A stretch of DNA of 64,000 bases from contig NZ_LR743509.1 in NCBI RefSeq assembly GCF_902712875.1, forward strand, positions 3,424,001-3,488,000, in the 5' to 3' direction. The position numbers and the translations under genes were made by a program. The notes beneath the pieces are model-generated. The model did no database searches and had not been told where the DNA came from. It saw only the letters and a program-made list of their open reading frames with translations. This document shows, one piece after another, positions 37,026 to 45,877 of this stretch (within the stretch, counting starts at the first letter, position 1; each line of letters begins with the position of its first letter). Origin of the DNA: Hyphomicrobium sp. ghe19 (GTDB taxonomy: Bacteria > Pseudomonadota > Alphaproteobacteria > Rhizobiales > Hyphomicrobiaceae).

Positions 37026-38018
37026 ATGACCGTCGAGCCCCCCAAAGCATCGCCGTTGAATGGATCCCTTCCGGCCAAGCGGCCGACGATCGGGCTCGCT
37101 CTTGGCGGCGGCGGGGCGCGCGGTCTCGCCCATGTCGCGATGATCGAGGCCTTCGATGAACTCGGCATCAAGCCTGACGTGATCGCTGGAACTTCGATCG
37201 GCGCTGTCTATGGCGCCGGCTATGCGTCAGGACTATCAGGCCGCGAGCTGTGCGATCATACGCGGTTCATTCTTTCGCAGCGTTTCGGCCTGATCCGCGA
37301 TCTGTTCACCAAGACGGCACAACCCTTTCAAAAACTCCTCAGCATCTTCGGCGCGAGAAACGCCATTCTCGATCCTTTCGTCGTCCTCGACGTCATTCTG
37401 CCGAAAGAGGTGAAGGAGACTTTCGCCGATTGCAAAATCCCGTTGAAGATCGTCGCCTCCGATTTCTACGATCAGGAACCGAGGGTCTTCACCGAGGGCT
37501 CACTCAGAACCGCTGTGGCCGCGAGCATGGCGCTGCCGGTGCTCTTTCAGCCTGTCGTCATCGACGGCCACGCTTTCATCGACGGCGGGCTTACAAACCC
37601 GTTGCCGTTCGACCTGCTTCTGCCTGAAACGGATATCGTCGTTGCCATCGACGTTTCCGGGTCGCCCGTTCCCGATCCGAGACGCTTGGCGCCGACCGCA
37701 TTTGCGGCGCTCTTTTCCAGCGCGTTTTTGTTCGAGCGCTCCATCGTCAAGGAAAAGCTGAAGATCAGTCAGCCGGACATTCTGATCAGCGCCGGAACGA
37801 GCCAATTTCAAGTTCTCGACTTCCTGAAATACGACGACATTCTCGCGGCCGCGCAACCTGCGAAAGAACGGCTGAAGCAGCAGCTTTCGCGCATTTTGTC
37901 GGTCGAGACTTTGCCTGTTCTCGACGGTGCAGATCGCGACCAGAAGGTCGTCGCGATCGCTAAGCGGCCGAAGCGCAGGCTGCTTCCGCGTCCCCGCAAA
38001 AGCCGCGAGGCTGAGTAA
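37026..38018 (+). CDS. Patatin-like phospholipase family protein
   Basis: Serine hydrolase with a Ser-Asp dyad, probably acting on lipids. 330 residues. Oxyanion loop LGGGGARGLAH (about 26-36), nucleophile elbow GTSIG with Ser57, and the dyad Asp186 in FIDGGLTNPLPFD. Resembles the RssA/YchK branch of bacterial patatins. No signal peptide, so cytoplasmic or membrane-associated. Starts 41 bases after purD. A palindromic repeat follows its stop. Confidence 0.9.
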   Translation: MTVEPPKASPLNGSLPAKRPTIGLALGGGGARGLAHVAMIEAFDELGIKPDVIAGTSIGAVYGAGYASGLSGRELCDHTRFILSQRFGLIRDLFTKTAQPFQKLLSIFGARNAILDPFVVLDVILPKEVKETFADCKIPLKIVASDFYDQEPRVFTEGSLRTAVAASMALPVLFQPVVIDGHAFIDGGLTNPLPFDLLLPETDIVVAIDVSGSPVPDPRRLAPTAFAALFSSAFLFERSIVKEKLKISQPDILISAGTSQFQVLDFLKYDDILAAAQPAKERLKQQLSRILSVETLPVLDGADRDQKVVAIAKRPKRRLLPRPRKSREAE

Positions 38019-38028
38019 GCGACGGGAC

Positions 38029-38171
38029 GTCATCCTCGGCCGAGCGCGGCATGGCCGCGTCGAAGGCCGGGGATCCAGCGCAAGGCTCGTCGAAGACGCA
38101 ATATGGAGCCTTCGGCGTTTCTGATGCTGGATCCCCGAACGGCCTCGCAGGCTCGTCCGTTCGAGGATGAC
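38029..38171. repeat. Palindromic intergenic repeat, copy 1
   Basis: Outer arms GTCATCCTCG (38029-38038) and CGAGGATGAC (38162-38171) are perfect complements. Inner arms GGGGATCCAGC (38069-38079) and GCTGGATCCCC (38126-38136) are also perfect. The element fills the gap between the convergent patatin and tadA genes. Confidence 0.65.
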
Positions 38172-38182
38172 GCAAGGGCGGA

Positions 38183-38644
38183 TCAATCGCGACGCTGTTC
38201 GAAGAAGTCTTTCAGCAGGAAGCTCGCCTCGGCTTCGCCGATGCCGGGATATATTTCGGGGGCGTGGTGGCAGGTCGGCTGACTGAATACGCGTGCGCCC
38301 TGCTCGACGCCGCCGCCCTTGGGGTCGCTCGCGGCATAGTAAAGGCGTTTCAGGCGGGCGAAGGAGACTGCGGCCGCGCACATCGGGCACGGTTCGAGCG
38401 TGACATATAGACTGCAGCCGACGAGGCGCTCGTCCGAGACCTCGGCGCAGGCCGTCCGTATCGCCAGAATTTCCGCGTGGGCCGTGGGGTCTCGAAGCTC
38501 TCGCGTCCGGTTTCCCGCTGTCGCCAGAACCTTGCCATCGGGCGAGACGATGACGGCGCCGACAGGCACTTCCCCGCGCTTTGCCGCCGCTTTCGCCTCT
38601 TCGAGCGCAAGGGACATATGGCTTACGGCGTCCTTCGATGTCAT
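38183..38644 (-). CDS. tadA: tRNA-specific adenosine deaminase TadA
   Basis: Deaminates A34 to inosine in tRNA-Arg(ACG). 153 residues from the ATG at 38644; an upstream start would overlap rluB. Zinc site: HAEI in DPTAHAEILAIR (His ligand and catalytic Glu) and PCPMCAAA with two Cys. VGAVIV-SPDGKVLATAGN and GGGVEQGARVFSQPTC fit TadA rather than cytidine deaminases. Divergent from rluB. Confidence 0.93.
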   Translation of the reverse strand: MTSKDAVSHMSLALEEAKAAAKRGEVPVGAVIVSPDGKVLATAGNRTRELRDPTAHAEILAIRTACAEVSDERLVGCSLYVTLEPCPMCAAAVSFARLKRLYYAASDPKGGGVEQGARVFSQPTCHHAPEIYPGIGEAEASFLLKDFFEQRRD

Positions 38645-38679
38645 AAGCTCGCTTCGCTCCCGAAAGCTCAGTGTTACCG

Positions 38680-39555
38680 ATGGCCAGACCACCAAGAACT
38701 AAAGTCGCCGAACCCGCCGCTCGCGGACCTGCTCCCGCGCCTGAAAAGCGGGACGGGCCGATGCGCATCGCAAAAGCGATGGCGCGCGCCGGGCTTTGCT
38801 CCCGCCGCGAGGCCGAGCGCTGGATTGCCGATGGCCGCGTCAGCGTCAACGGCAAGTTGCTCAGAACACCGGCCGTCGAAGTCAGCCCCAGCGACAAGGT
38901 TTTCGTCGACGGCAAGCCGCTGCCTTCGGCCGAGCCACCGCAGCTCTGGCGTTATCATAAGCCGAAAGGCATCGTCACTACGCATTCCGATCCGGAAGGG
39001 CGTCCGACCGTTTTCGACAAGATGCCCCCTGAGATGCCGCGCGTGATCTCCGTCGGGCGGCTCGACTATAATACCGAAGGGTTGCTGCTGCTGACCAACG
39101 ACGGCGCGCTTGCCCGCCATCTGGAGCTGCCCGCGAACGGCTGGGTGCGCCGGTACCGTGTGCGCGCCAAGGGCCGGGTATCGCCGGTCGATCTTGCCAA
39201 TCTCAAGGACGGCATCACGATCGACGGCATCATCTATGGACCGATCGAAGTCACCATCGATAGTGTGCAGGGCGCCAACACCTGGCTGACGATCGCGATC
39301 CGCGAAGGGAAAAACCGCGAAGTCCGGAATGTGCTCGCGCACCTCGGGCTGGTCGTGAACCGCCTCATCCGTATTTCGTTCGGGCCGTTCCAGCTTCTCG
39401 ATCTTGCCCCCGGCGGGGTCGAAGCGGTGCGGCGGCGCATCCTCGTTCAGCAGCTCGGACCGAAGGCGTCCGAAGCGCTCGGGTTTTCCGAAAGTCAGGC
39501 GGACCGCAAGGCGCGACACGCGCGCGGCAAGGCCGCGAGCGAGGCGGACGATTGA
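38680..39555 (+). CDS. rluB: 23S rRNA pseudouridine synthase RluB-type
   Basis: Isomerises a uridine in 23S rRNA (U2605 in E. coli). 291 residues from the ATG at 38680; a GTG nine bases earlier is possible. The S4 RNA-binding domain (about 28-90) has MRIAKAMARAGLCSRREAERWI. The catalytic Asp is in SVGRLDYNTEGLLLLTNDG; IREGKNREVRNVLAHLGL and RLIRISFGPFQL follow. Basic tail. Its stop overlaps the rsmD start by one base (TGATG). Confidence 0.93.
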   Translation: MARPPRTKVAEPAARGPAPAPEKRDGPMRIAKAMARAGLCSRREAERWIADGRVSVNGKLLRTPAVEVSPSDKVFVDGKPLPSAEPPQLWRYHKPKGIVTTHSDPEGRPTVFDKMPPEMPRVISVGRLDYNTEGLLLLTNDGALARHLELPANGWVRRYRVRAKGRVSPVDLANLKDGITIDGIIYGPIEVTIDSVQGANTWLTIAIREGKNREVRNVLAHLGLVVNRLIRISFGPFQLLDLAPGGVEAVRRRILVQQLGPKASEALGFSESQADRKARHARGKAASEADD

Positions 39556-40124
39556 TGAGGGTCGTTGCCGGACGGTTCCGCGGACGCCCTCTGCAAGCGC
39601 CCGATGACATGAAAATTCGCCCGACGTCGGATCGCGTGCGGGAGAGCCTGTTCAATATTCTCGCGCACGGCATCGAGAATTTCTCGCTCGACGGTGCGCG
39701 CGTCATCGATCTTTTCGCAGGCACAGGCGCGCTCGGCATCGAAGCCGTGTCGCGCGGGGCCGCCTACTGTCTTTTCGTCGAAGAGGCACCTGACGCCCGC
39801 GCGCTCATTCGCACGAACGTCGAAGCTCTCGGGCTCACGGGCGAGACGCGCATCTTCCGCCGCGACGCGACGGACCTCGGTCCGGCCGGCAATATGGAGC
39901 CGTACGATCTCGCGTTTCTCGATCCGCCCTATGGCAAAGGCTTGGGTGAAAAGGCGCTGGATGCTCTCGCCCAGGGCAACTGGCTGACGCCCGGTGCGAT
40001 CTGCGTATTTGAGGAACGGGCCGGCACCAGCGTTGTTGCGCCTCCCGCATTCGAACTGATCGATACGCGGACCTACGGCGATACGGAGGTTCGGCTTTTT
40101 AGATTTTCTCGCGGCGGAGCCTAG
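39555..40124 (+). CDS. rsmD: 16S rRNA (guanine-966-N2)-methyltransferase RsmD
   Basis: Methylates G966 of 16S rRNA. 189 residues. MRVVAGRFRGRPL, RPTSDRVRESLFNIL, the SAM motif VIDLFAGTGALGIEAVSRGA and the catalytic FLDPPYGKG are present. Coupled to rluB by a one-base stop/start overlap. Its end overlaps the convergent HD-GYP gene by four bases. Confidence 0.95.
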   Translation: MRVVAGRFRGRPLQAPDDMKIRPTSDRVRESLFNILAHGIENFSLDGARVIDLFAGTGALGIEAVSRGAAYCLFVEEAPDARALIRTNVEALGLTGETRIFRRDATDLGPAGNMEPYDLAFLDPPYGKGLGEKALDALAQGNWLTPGAICVFEERAGTSVVAPPAFELIDTRTYGDTEVRLFRFSRGGA

Positions 40125-41200
40125 GCGGCCGGCGCCGGTTCGAGCGGCGCTTGACTCATTGGCGTCTCCTGTCGTGAGACAGCCTCGCGATAGACTTCAA
40201 CGATAGCATCCCAGCGGCGGACGAAAGCATCGACGCAATCAGGATCAAACTGGCTGCTGCTGCCCTTGACGATTGCAGCACGGGCCTCTTCCAGGCTCCA
40301 TGCACGCTTATAAGGCCGCTCTGACGTCAGGGCGTCAAATACGTCGGCGACGGCAGCAATTCGACCGACGATTGGAATTTCGGCGCCCTTCAGCCCCCTC
40401 GGATAGCCGCAGCCGTCCCAGCGCTCGTGATGGGAGCCGGCGATCTCCGACGCGACCTGGATCAGGCGCGAGCCGCTCCCGGCGAGTATCTCTTCGCCGA
40501 AAAGCGTATGCTTCTCCATCAGCGCCCTCTCTTCAGCCGACAATGCGGCCGGCTTCAGCAGCACGGCATCACTAACGCCGATCTTTCCGACATCGTGCAT
40601 CGGTGCGGCGCGATAGATGATCCTGCACAGCTCGGAGTCGAGACCGAGGCTCTTTGCAATGATGAAAGAATATCGGGCCATTCGCAAAATGTGAGCGCCC
40701 GTGTCATTGTCACGGAATTCCGCCGCCCTTGCCAGCCGCAGAATGATTTCTTCCTCCCGCTTCACGATGAGCTGGGTGGCGGATTCCACCTCCGCAGCGA
40801 GCCATGCGGCTCGATCCTTGAGCTTCTTTTGTGCCTCTCTCAGCTTCAGCAAGTTTCTAAGCCGGGATTTCGCATCGATATGATCGAAGGGCCGTTGCAG
40901 AAAGTCGGTGGCTCCGAGCTCAAGGGCTCTATGTCGGACCGGCGTTTCCTCGCTGGCGGTGATCATGACGATCGGGATGCCGGCGGACCACAGTGCGTTT
41001 CGCAGCGCGGCGATGACTTCGAGGCCATCCATTTGCGGCATGTTGTAGTCGACCAGAAACAGATCAACGTCGAGATTTGGCGCGTCAGCCAACGCGCGCG
41101 CCGGGTCTGCATAGGTCAGCGGAGTGGCGCCCACAGCGCGAACGAAGTCGCTCATAAAGGCGAGGTTGGCGCGACTATCATCAACAATAAGAATATTCAT
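40121..41200 (-). CDS. Response regulator with HD-GYP domain (cyclic di-GMP phosphodiesterase, RpfG type)
   Basis: 359 residues. The receiver domain (1-120) starts at MNILIVDDSRANL; the presumed phosphoacceptor Asp is in FLVDYNMPQMDG. After a coiled linker comes the HD-GYP domain: HDVGKIG holds the HD pair and HHERWDGCGYPRGLKG the GYP motif, so it should hydrolyse c-di-GMP when phosphorylated. The start at 41200 is preferred over ATGs at 41206 and 41209 because the receiver begins there. No partner kinase is adjacent. Upstream DNA is AT-rich. Confidence 0.93.
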   Translation of the reverse strand: MNILIVDDSRANLAFMSDFVRAVGATPLTYADPARALADAPNLDVDLFLVDYNMPQMDGLEVIAALRNALWSAGIPIVMITASEETPVRHRALELGATDFLQRPFDHIDAKSRLRNLLKLREAQKKLKDRAAWLAAEVESATQLIVKREEEIILRLARAAEFRDNDTGAHILRMARYSFIIAKSLGLDSELCRIIYRAAPMHDVGKIGVSDAVLLKPAALSAEERALMEKHTLFGEEILAGSGSRLIQVASEIAGSHHERWDGCGYPRGLKGAEIPIVGRIAAVADVFDALTSERPYKRAWSLEEARAAIVKGSSSQFDPDCVDAFVRRWDAIVEVYREAVSRQETPMSQAPLEPAPAA

Positions 41201-41333
41201 AAACATCATTCACTATATGAAATCTATGAATTATCCCTTTCCAGCATATCTCACTGAAAAATCGCTATATATCTCAGAATTTGAACGCTTTCGAGCAATG
41301 ATGGACCGCTAAATACGGACCTCTCGGATAGGC

Positions 41334-42647
41334 CTAATGGTCGGCCGTTCTGTTCCGGAGTATTTGGCTGAAACCGCTCATTCCATAATAAAAAATGTAT
41401 AGATAACTCGGCGCTGCCAGCAACGCATATGCGAGCTGAAAGTCGACGTGCTCCTTCAATAGCCCGAAGGCATACGGCATCAGCGCGCCGCCGCAGATCG
41501 CCATGATCAAGAGCGCCGAGCCCGTTTCGGTATGAGAGCCGAGCCCCCGGATCGCGAGTGGAAAGATAGCGGGCCACATCATTGCATTGGCGAATCCAAG
41601 AGCGGCGATGAATGCGACCGAGGCATATCCCGTCGTGAGGTAAGCGCCGATCGTCAGCGCAACGCCCAGTGCCGCCGAGACGGCGAGATACGTTTGCTGC
41701 GAGAAGATCCGCGGAATGACGAGCAGACCAGCGACATAGCCGAGGAGCATGGCGAAGAGCGTGCACGATGTGAACAGTCGCGTTGCGTCGAGCGGCAGGC
41801 CGAAGCCCGCTCCGTAGAGACCGATCGCGTCGGCGGCCATGACCTCGACGCCGACGTAAAGGAAGAGGCACAGCACACCGAGCCAGAGGTGCGGAAACGC
41901 GAATATGCTCGATGCCGGACGACCGTCAATGTGATCGCGGCCATCGGCGGGCGTGGCGCTGAGGTCAGGCAGCCCTGAGCGCACGATCCATATGCCAAGC
42001 ATCGCGAGCAATGCCGCCATCAGCATGTAGGGCGCGTGCACGCGGGCGGCGAATGCATCGAGGATGGCTTCGCGGGCCTCGGCGGTCGGCGCGCTCGCCA
42101 CGTCAGCTTCGAAGCTATCGACGCCCTTCAGCACTAGCGCCGCGAAAACGAAGGGTGCGAGAAAGCCCGCGAACTTGTGACAGATGCCCATGAGGGCGAC
42201 GCGGCGCGCGGCGGTCTCGTGCGGGCCGAGGATGCATACGTAGGGGTTCGACGCCGTCTGCAGAAGCGAAAGCCCCGCGCCGATGACGAAGAGTCCGGCG
42301 AGCGTGCCCGAATATTCGCGCATCGTCGTGAACTCGCCGAACAGGACCGAGCCCGCCGCCATCACGAATAGGCCGATCGCCATGCCGTGCTTCATGCCCG
42401 TTCGACGCAAAATCGCCGATGCGGGGAGCGCTAAGAAAAAATACGAGAGATAGAACGCCATCGGCACGAGGAAGGCGTTCACGTCGTCGAGATTGAAGGC
42501 GAGCTTGACGAAGGTGATCAACGGTCCGTTGAGCCACGTCACGAAGCCGAAGATGAAGAAAAGCACGCCGATGGCGATGACGCCGCCCGTTTCATCCGCC
42601 GGGCTTCGAAGGCTCGATGAGCTCAAGGCGGGCTCTGGCAACGGCAT
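41334..42647 (-). CDS. Sugar MFS transporter (FucP/glucose-galactose type)
   Basis: 437 residues with about twelve hydrophobic helices; inner-membrane proton/sugar symporter of the FHS family. FFIFGFVTWLNGPLITFVKLAFNL is the typical first helix; QTASNPYVCILGPHETAARRVALMGICHKFAG and NAMMWPAIFPLAIRGLG are FucP-family regions. The ATG at 42647 is preferred to a TTG at 42665. The sugar cannot be told. Monocistronic as far as seen. Confidence 0.88.
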   Translation of the reverse strand: MPLPEPALSSSSLRSPADETGGVIAIGVLFFIFGFVTWLNGPLITFVKLAFNLDDVNAFLVPMAFYLSYFFLALPASAILRRTGMKHGMAIGLFVMAAGSVLFGEFTTMREYSGTLAGLFVIGAGLSLLQTASNPYVCILGPHETAARRVALMGICHKFAGFLAPFVFAALVLKGVDSFEADVASAPTAEAREAILDAFAARVHAPYMLMAALLAMLGIWIVRSGLPDLSATPADGRDHIDGRPASSIFAFPHLWLGVLCLFLYVGVEVMAADAIGLYGAGFGLPLDATRLFTSCTLFAMLLGYVAGLLVIPRIFSQQTYLAVSAALGVALTIGAYLTTGYASVAFIAALGFANAMMWPAIFPLAIRGLGSHTETGSALLIMAICGGALMPYAFGLLKEHVDFQLAYALLAAPSYLYIFYYGMSGFSQILRNRTADH

Positions 42648-42835
42648 AATCCTAAGTCGGACCAATCAGGAAACCACGAGTACTGCCGAATTCGCGCGGA
42701 AATCATCGCCCGGACCATATGGCGGCGACGCCCCGTCGCAGGCAAAGCCTACCTCCACAGCGCGATTTTACTCAGATTATTTTGATTCCTCTCGCCCGGC
42801 GTACTATCTGCAAAGGGGAAAAAGGGTGCTTGACG

Positions 42836-42847
42836 AAAGTATACTTT
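42836..42847. promoter_or_regulatory. Palindrome AAAGTATACTTT upstream of bfd-like gene
   Basis: A perfect 12-bp palindrome 78 bases before the ferredoxin start, overlapping a TTGACG sequence (42830-42835) that could serve as a -35 box. It may be the operator of an iron-responsive repressor; identity unknown. Confidence 0.35.
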
Positions 42848-42924
42848 TTGGACCAACTTACGCTCGATAACCCTACCGGGTGTCCGATGCCGGGGCCTTG
42901 AACCCCGTATGATTGGAGCCGAAA

Positions 42925-43260
42925 TTGATTGTCTGCTCGTGCGCCGTAATATCTGACCGCGATATCGATATCGCCGTCTCCGAAATCATGAGCGCGGGGC
43001 CCGGCCTGTTGCCGACTCCGGGCGTCGTATTCCGGCACCTCAACAAAAAGATGAACTGCTGCACGTGTGCGCCCGTAACGGTCGCGGTCATTTATCAGGC
43101 CATGGACCGCTTGGAGAAGACGACACGCGTTTGCCCGTTTATTCTTGCTGAAGCGCGCGCCAAACTCATCCGCATCGAGGAACGGCGGGTGCAGCGGCAG
43201 CACCGCATCAATGCGGAAATCGCACGCCGCGGGCGCCAGCCTCGCCGCGCAATCGCGTAG
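42925..43260 (+). CDS. bfd: Bacterioferritin-associated ferredoxin-like [2Fe-2S] protein
   Basis: Probably delivers electrons to bacterioferritin to release stored iron. 111 residues from a TTG at 42925, chosen because GGAG lies six bases before it and the protein then opens MIVCSCAVIS as Bfd does. Cysteines 4, 6, 45 and 48 give the C-x-C ... C-x2-C cluster pattern (VCSC; NCCTC). It has a basic C-terminal extension of about 45 residues not found in the 64-residue E. coli Bfd. The bfr gene follows 146 bases downstream. Confidence 0.85.
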   Translation: MIVCSCAVISDRDIDIAVSEIMSAGPGLLPTPGVVFRHLNKKMNCCTCAPVTVAVIYQAMDRLEKTTRVCPFILAEARAKLIRIEERRVQRQHRINAEIARRGRQPRRAIA

Positions 43261-43346
43261 AACTCTGAAAAACTTTATCTATTTCTTCCGGCCAACTTTG
43301 GCGGAAAGCCTCTAGTTAAGCCCGTTCTAATCCGCTACTTGTCTAC

Positions 43347-43363
43347 TTTAGAATGCTTCTGGA
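43347..43363. promoter_or_regulatory. Candidate Irr (ICE) box before bfr
   Basis: TTTAGAATGCTTCTGGA matches the iron control element TTTAGAA-N3-TTCTAAA at 12 of 14 defined positions, with a perfect left half. It lies 43 bases upstream of the bacterioferritin start. Irr commonly controls bfr in this bacterial order. Confidence 0.55.
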
Positions 43364-43406
43364 CTTCGAAACCCAGGGGTGTGAGGCAAGTATTTGGGAG
43401 CGGCAT

Positions 43407-43892
43407 ATGAAGGGCAACGACGAAGTCATCACCCGGTTGAACGAGGCGCTGAAACTCGAACTGGGTGCCGTAAACCAATATTGGTTGCACTTCCGGCTGC
43501 TCGATAACTGGGGCTACAAAAAGCTCGCCAAGAAAGAGCGCAAGGAATCCATCGAGGAAATGCACCACGCCGATCGGCTCATCGATCGGATTATCTTCCT
43601 CGAAGGCCATCCGAACCTTCAGTACGTCGCGCCCCTGATGATCGGCGAGAACATTAAGGAAGTTCTCGAATGCGATCTCAAGGGCGAGAACATCGCCCGC
43701 GACTACTATAAGACGTCGCGTGAAATCTGCTTCAATGTCGGCGATTACGTATCGATGATGCTGTTCGACGAACTGCTGAAGGACGAAGAGAGCCACATCG
43801 ATTTCCTCGAGACACAGCTCGAACTTCTCAACTCCATCGGCGTCGCGCTTTACAGCCAGCTCAATGCCGAGAGCGGCGACGAGTCGGACTGA
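43407..43892 (+). CDS. bfr: Bacterioferritin
   Basis: Iron-storage protein that assembles into a 24-mer heme-containing shell. 161 residues from the ATG at 43407; a start 18 codons upstream gives a non-family leader. All ferroxidase ligands are in register with E. coli Bfr: Glu18, Glu51, His54, Glu94, Glu127 and His130. The heme ligand Met52 is present ([10 protein letters not shown]). Preceded by a Bfd-like ferredoxin gene and a candidate Irr box, which together make an iron store-and-release unit. Confidence 0.97.
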   Translation: MKGNDEVITRLNEALKLELGAVNQYWLHFRLLDNWGYKKLAKKERKESIEEMHHADRLIDRIIFLEGHPNLQYVAPLMIGENIKEVLECDLKGENIARDYYKTSREICFNVGDYVSMMLFDELLKDEESHIDFLETQLELLNSIGVALYSQLNAESGDESD

Positions 43893-43910
43893 TTGGTTTG
43901 TATTTGATGG

Positions 43911-43987
43911 CATCCTCGGGCTTGTCCCGAGGATCCATCGATCTACAGCCCCATAGCGAAATGAATCCTCGGCATAATGCCGAGGAT
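43911..43987. repeat. Palindromic intergenic repeat, copy 2
   Basis: Two back-to-back hairpins: ATCCTCGGG (43912-43920) with CCCGAGGAT (43926-43934), and ATCCTCGGCAT (43965-43975) with ATGCCGAGGAT (43977-43987). Fills the gap between convergent bfr and mutL. Confidence 0.65.
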
Positions 43988-44018
43988 GATTAGAATCGTT
44001 TGCAGGGATCGGCGGCTC

Positions 44019-45848
44019 TTACCTTCGCCCGAACAGGCGCTCGATATCGGTGAGCTTCAGCGCCACGTATGTCGGGCGGCCGTGGTTGCACTGGCCCGAA
44101 TAGGGCGTCGCCTCCATCTGGCGAAGCAGCGCGTTCATCTCTTCGACCGTCAGCCTACGTCCCGAGCGGACGCTGCCATGACAGGCCATGCGTGACGCCA
44201 CGCTGTCGAGCCGGTCCTTCAGCGCCCGCGCCGTGCCGTCGCTGCGAAGCTCCGCTGCGAGATCCTTGACGAGGCCCTCGACGTCCGTTTCGCCGAGAAG
44301 TGCCGGAACTTCGCGAACCGCGACTGCACCTTCCCCAAAGCTTTCGATCACGAGGCCAAGCTCCGTCAGCTCGCCGCTGCGGGCGACGAGCGTGACCGCG
44401 TCGTCATCGTCGAGTTCGACGATGGCCGGGATCAGAAGTCCTTGTCGCGCGACGCCACCATTGGCGAGCGCCGCCTTGAGCTTCTCGTAAACAAGTCGTT
44501 CATGCGCCGCGTGCTGATCGACGATGACCAGGCCGTCGCGGGTCTGGGCCACGATGTAGTTCTCGTGGACCTGCGCTCGTACCGCGCCGAGCGGCTTGTC
44601 GACAGTCTGCTCCGCTACCGGCTCGGCGAACGTCCGAGCGTCGGCACTCGGCGCGTCGAACACGGCAAACGGCGTCTGCGCCCCTGCAGCAAAGCTTCCG
44701 GAGACGACTGGCGCGGCGCGAGGCGGCACCCACTGGTAAGCCGCACCCGATGAAGGCGGCGGAGAGACTGCCGCGCTCGGCAAGATGCCTGCGGCAAAGC
44801 TTTCAACCGTCAGCACACCGCCTTGCGCGGACGCTCGATGACCGGCTGTCGCGAGGGCGTCGGAAAGGGCCCGCACCATCAGCGCACGCACGCGCCCGGC
44901 GTCGCGAAAGCGAACCTCGGCCTTGGCGGGATGGACGTTCACGTCGACGTCGGACGGCGCTACATCGAGAAACAGCGCCAGTAGCGGTGAGCGGCCACGC
45001 GGGATGAGATCGCCGTAAGCGGCGCGGACGGCGCCGATCAGCAGCTTGTCCTTCACCGGGCGTCCATTGACGAACAGGAACTGCTGCGTGCTGTCCTGCC
45101 GGTGAAGGGTCGGTAGCCCGGCGAAGCCGAACACGCGCATCGGCGCGGACGCTCCGCTTCCGGCACCCGATACTTCGAGCGCATCGTCCATGAACTCGCG
45201 GCCCATGATGGCGCCGATGCGTTCGAGCCACGCGGCAGACGAACGATCGCCGCGCGCGAAGACCGACGGTTTCTTTTCGCCCGTCTGCAACGTAAAGCCG
45301 ATATCGGGATGGGCCATCGCGAGGCGGCGCACGACGTCGGTCACCGCCATGGCTTCGGCGCGTTCGGACTTCAGAAATTTGAGGCGGGCGGGCGTCGCGG
45401 AAAAGAGATCGCGCACTTCGACGACCGTGCCGCGATTGACGGCGGCAGGGCCGACCGGTGCTTTCGATCCGCGCGTGACGACGACGGCCGCACCCTGGTT
45501 CGCATCCGCGGGGCGGGACCTGATCTCGAGGCGGGCTATCGAGCCGATGGACGGCAGAGCTTCGCCGCGAAACCCGAGGCAGCGAATGTCGAAGAGATCT
45601 TCTTCATCGAGCTTCGACGTGGCGTGCCGTTCGACGGCGAGGACGAGATCGTCCGGCGTCATACCGGAACCGTCGTCCGTCACGCGGATGAGCGACAGGC
45701 CGCCGCCGGATATGACGATCTCGATCTGCGTCGCGCCCGCGTCGATCGCGTTTTCGACGAGTTCCTTGACGACGCTCGCCGGACGTTCGACGACTTCGCC
45801 CGCCGCGATGCGGTTGACCGTCTCTGGCGAAAGCTGCCGGATCGCCAC
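44019..45848 (-). CDS. mutL: DNA mismatch repair protein MutL (endonuclease type)
   Basis: Links MutS mismatch recognition to strand removal. 609 residues from a GTG. GHKL ATPase domain with ELVENAIDAGATQIEI, VTDDGSGM and RHATSKL. The C-terminal domain has DQHAAHERLVYE, an exact DQHA-x2-E-x4-E endonuclease motif, plus ACHGSVRSGRR and QCNHGRPTYV, so this MutL should nick DNA itself, as in bacteria without MutH. Located 29 bases downstream of pgi on the same strand. Confidence 0.96.
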   Translation of the reverse strand: MAIRQLSPETVNRIAAGEVVERPASVVKELVENAIDAGATQIEIVISGGGLSLIRVTDDGSGMTPDDLVLAVERHATSKLDEEDLFDIRCLGFRGEALPSIGSIARLEIRSRPADANQGAAVVVTRGSKAPVGPAAVNRGTVVEVRDLFSATPARLKFLKSERAEAMAVTDVVRRLAMAHPDIGFTLQTGEKKPSVFARGDRSSAAWLERIGAIMGREFMDDALEVSGAGSGASAPMRVFGFAGLPTLHRQDSTQQFLFVNGRPVKDKLLIGAVRAAYGDLIPRGRSPLLALFLDVAPSDVDVNVHPAKAEVRFRDAGRVRALMVRALSDALATAGHRASAQGGVLTVESFAAGILPSAAVSPPPSSGAAYQWVPPRAAPVVSGSFAAGAQTPFAVFDAPSADARTFAEPVAEQTVDKPLGAVRAQVHENYIVAQTRDGLVIVDQHAAHERLVYEKLKAALANGGVARQGLLIPAIVELDDDDAVTLVARSGELTELGLVIESFGEGAVAVREVPALLGETDVEGLVKDLAAELRSDGTARALKDRLDSVASRMACHGSVRSGRRLTVEEMNALLRQMEATPYSGQCNHGRPTYVALKLTDIERLFGRR

Positions 45849-45877
45849 CCCGTCTGTCCCCTATCGATAAGCGCTCA

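Noticed and set aside
37500..38915. 471-codon minus-strand frame spanning patatin end, repeat and tadA
   Set aside because: Crosses a palindromic repeat and two real genes in other frames; composition is that of a shadow frame.
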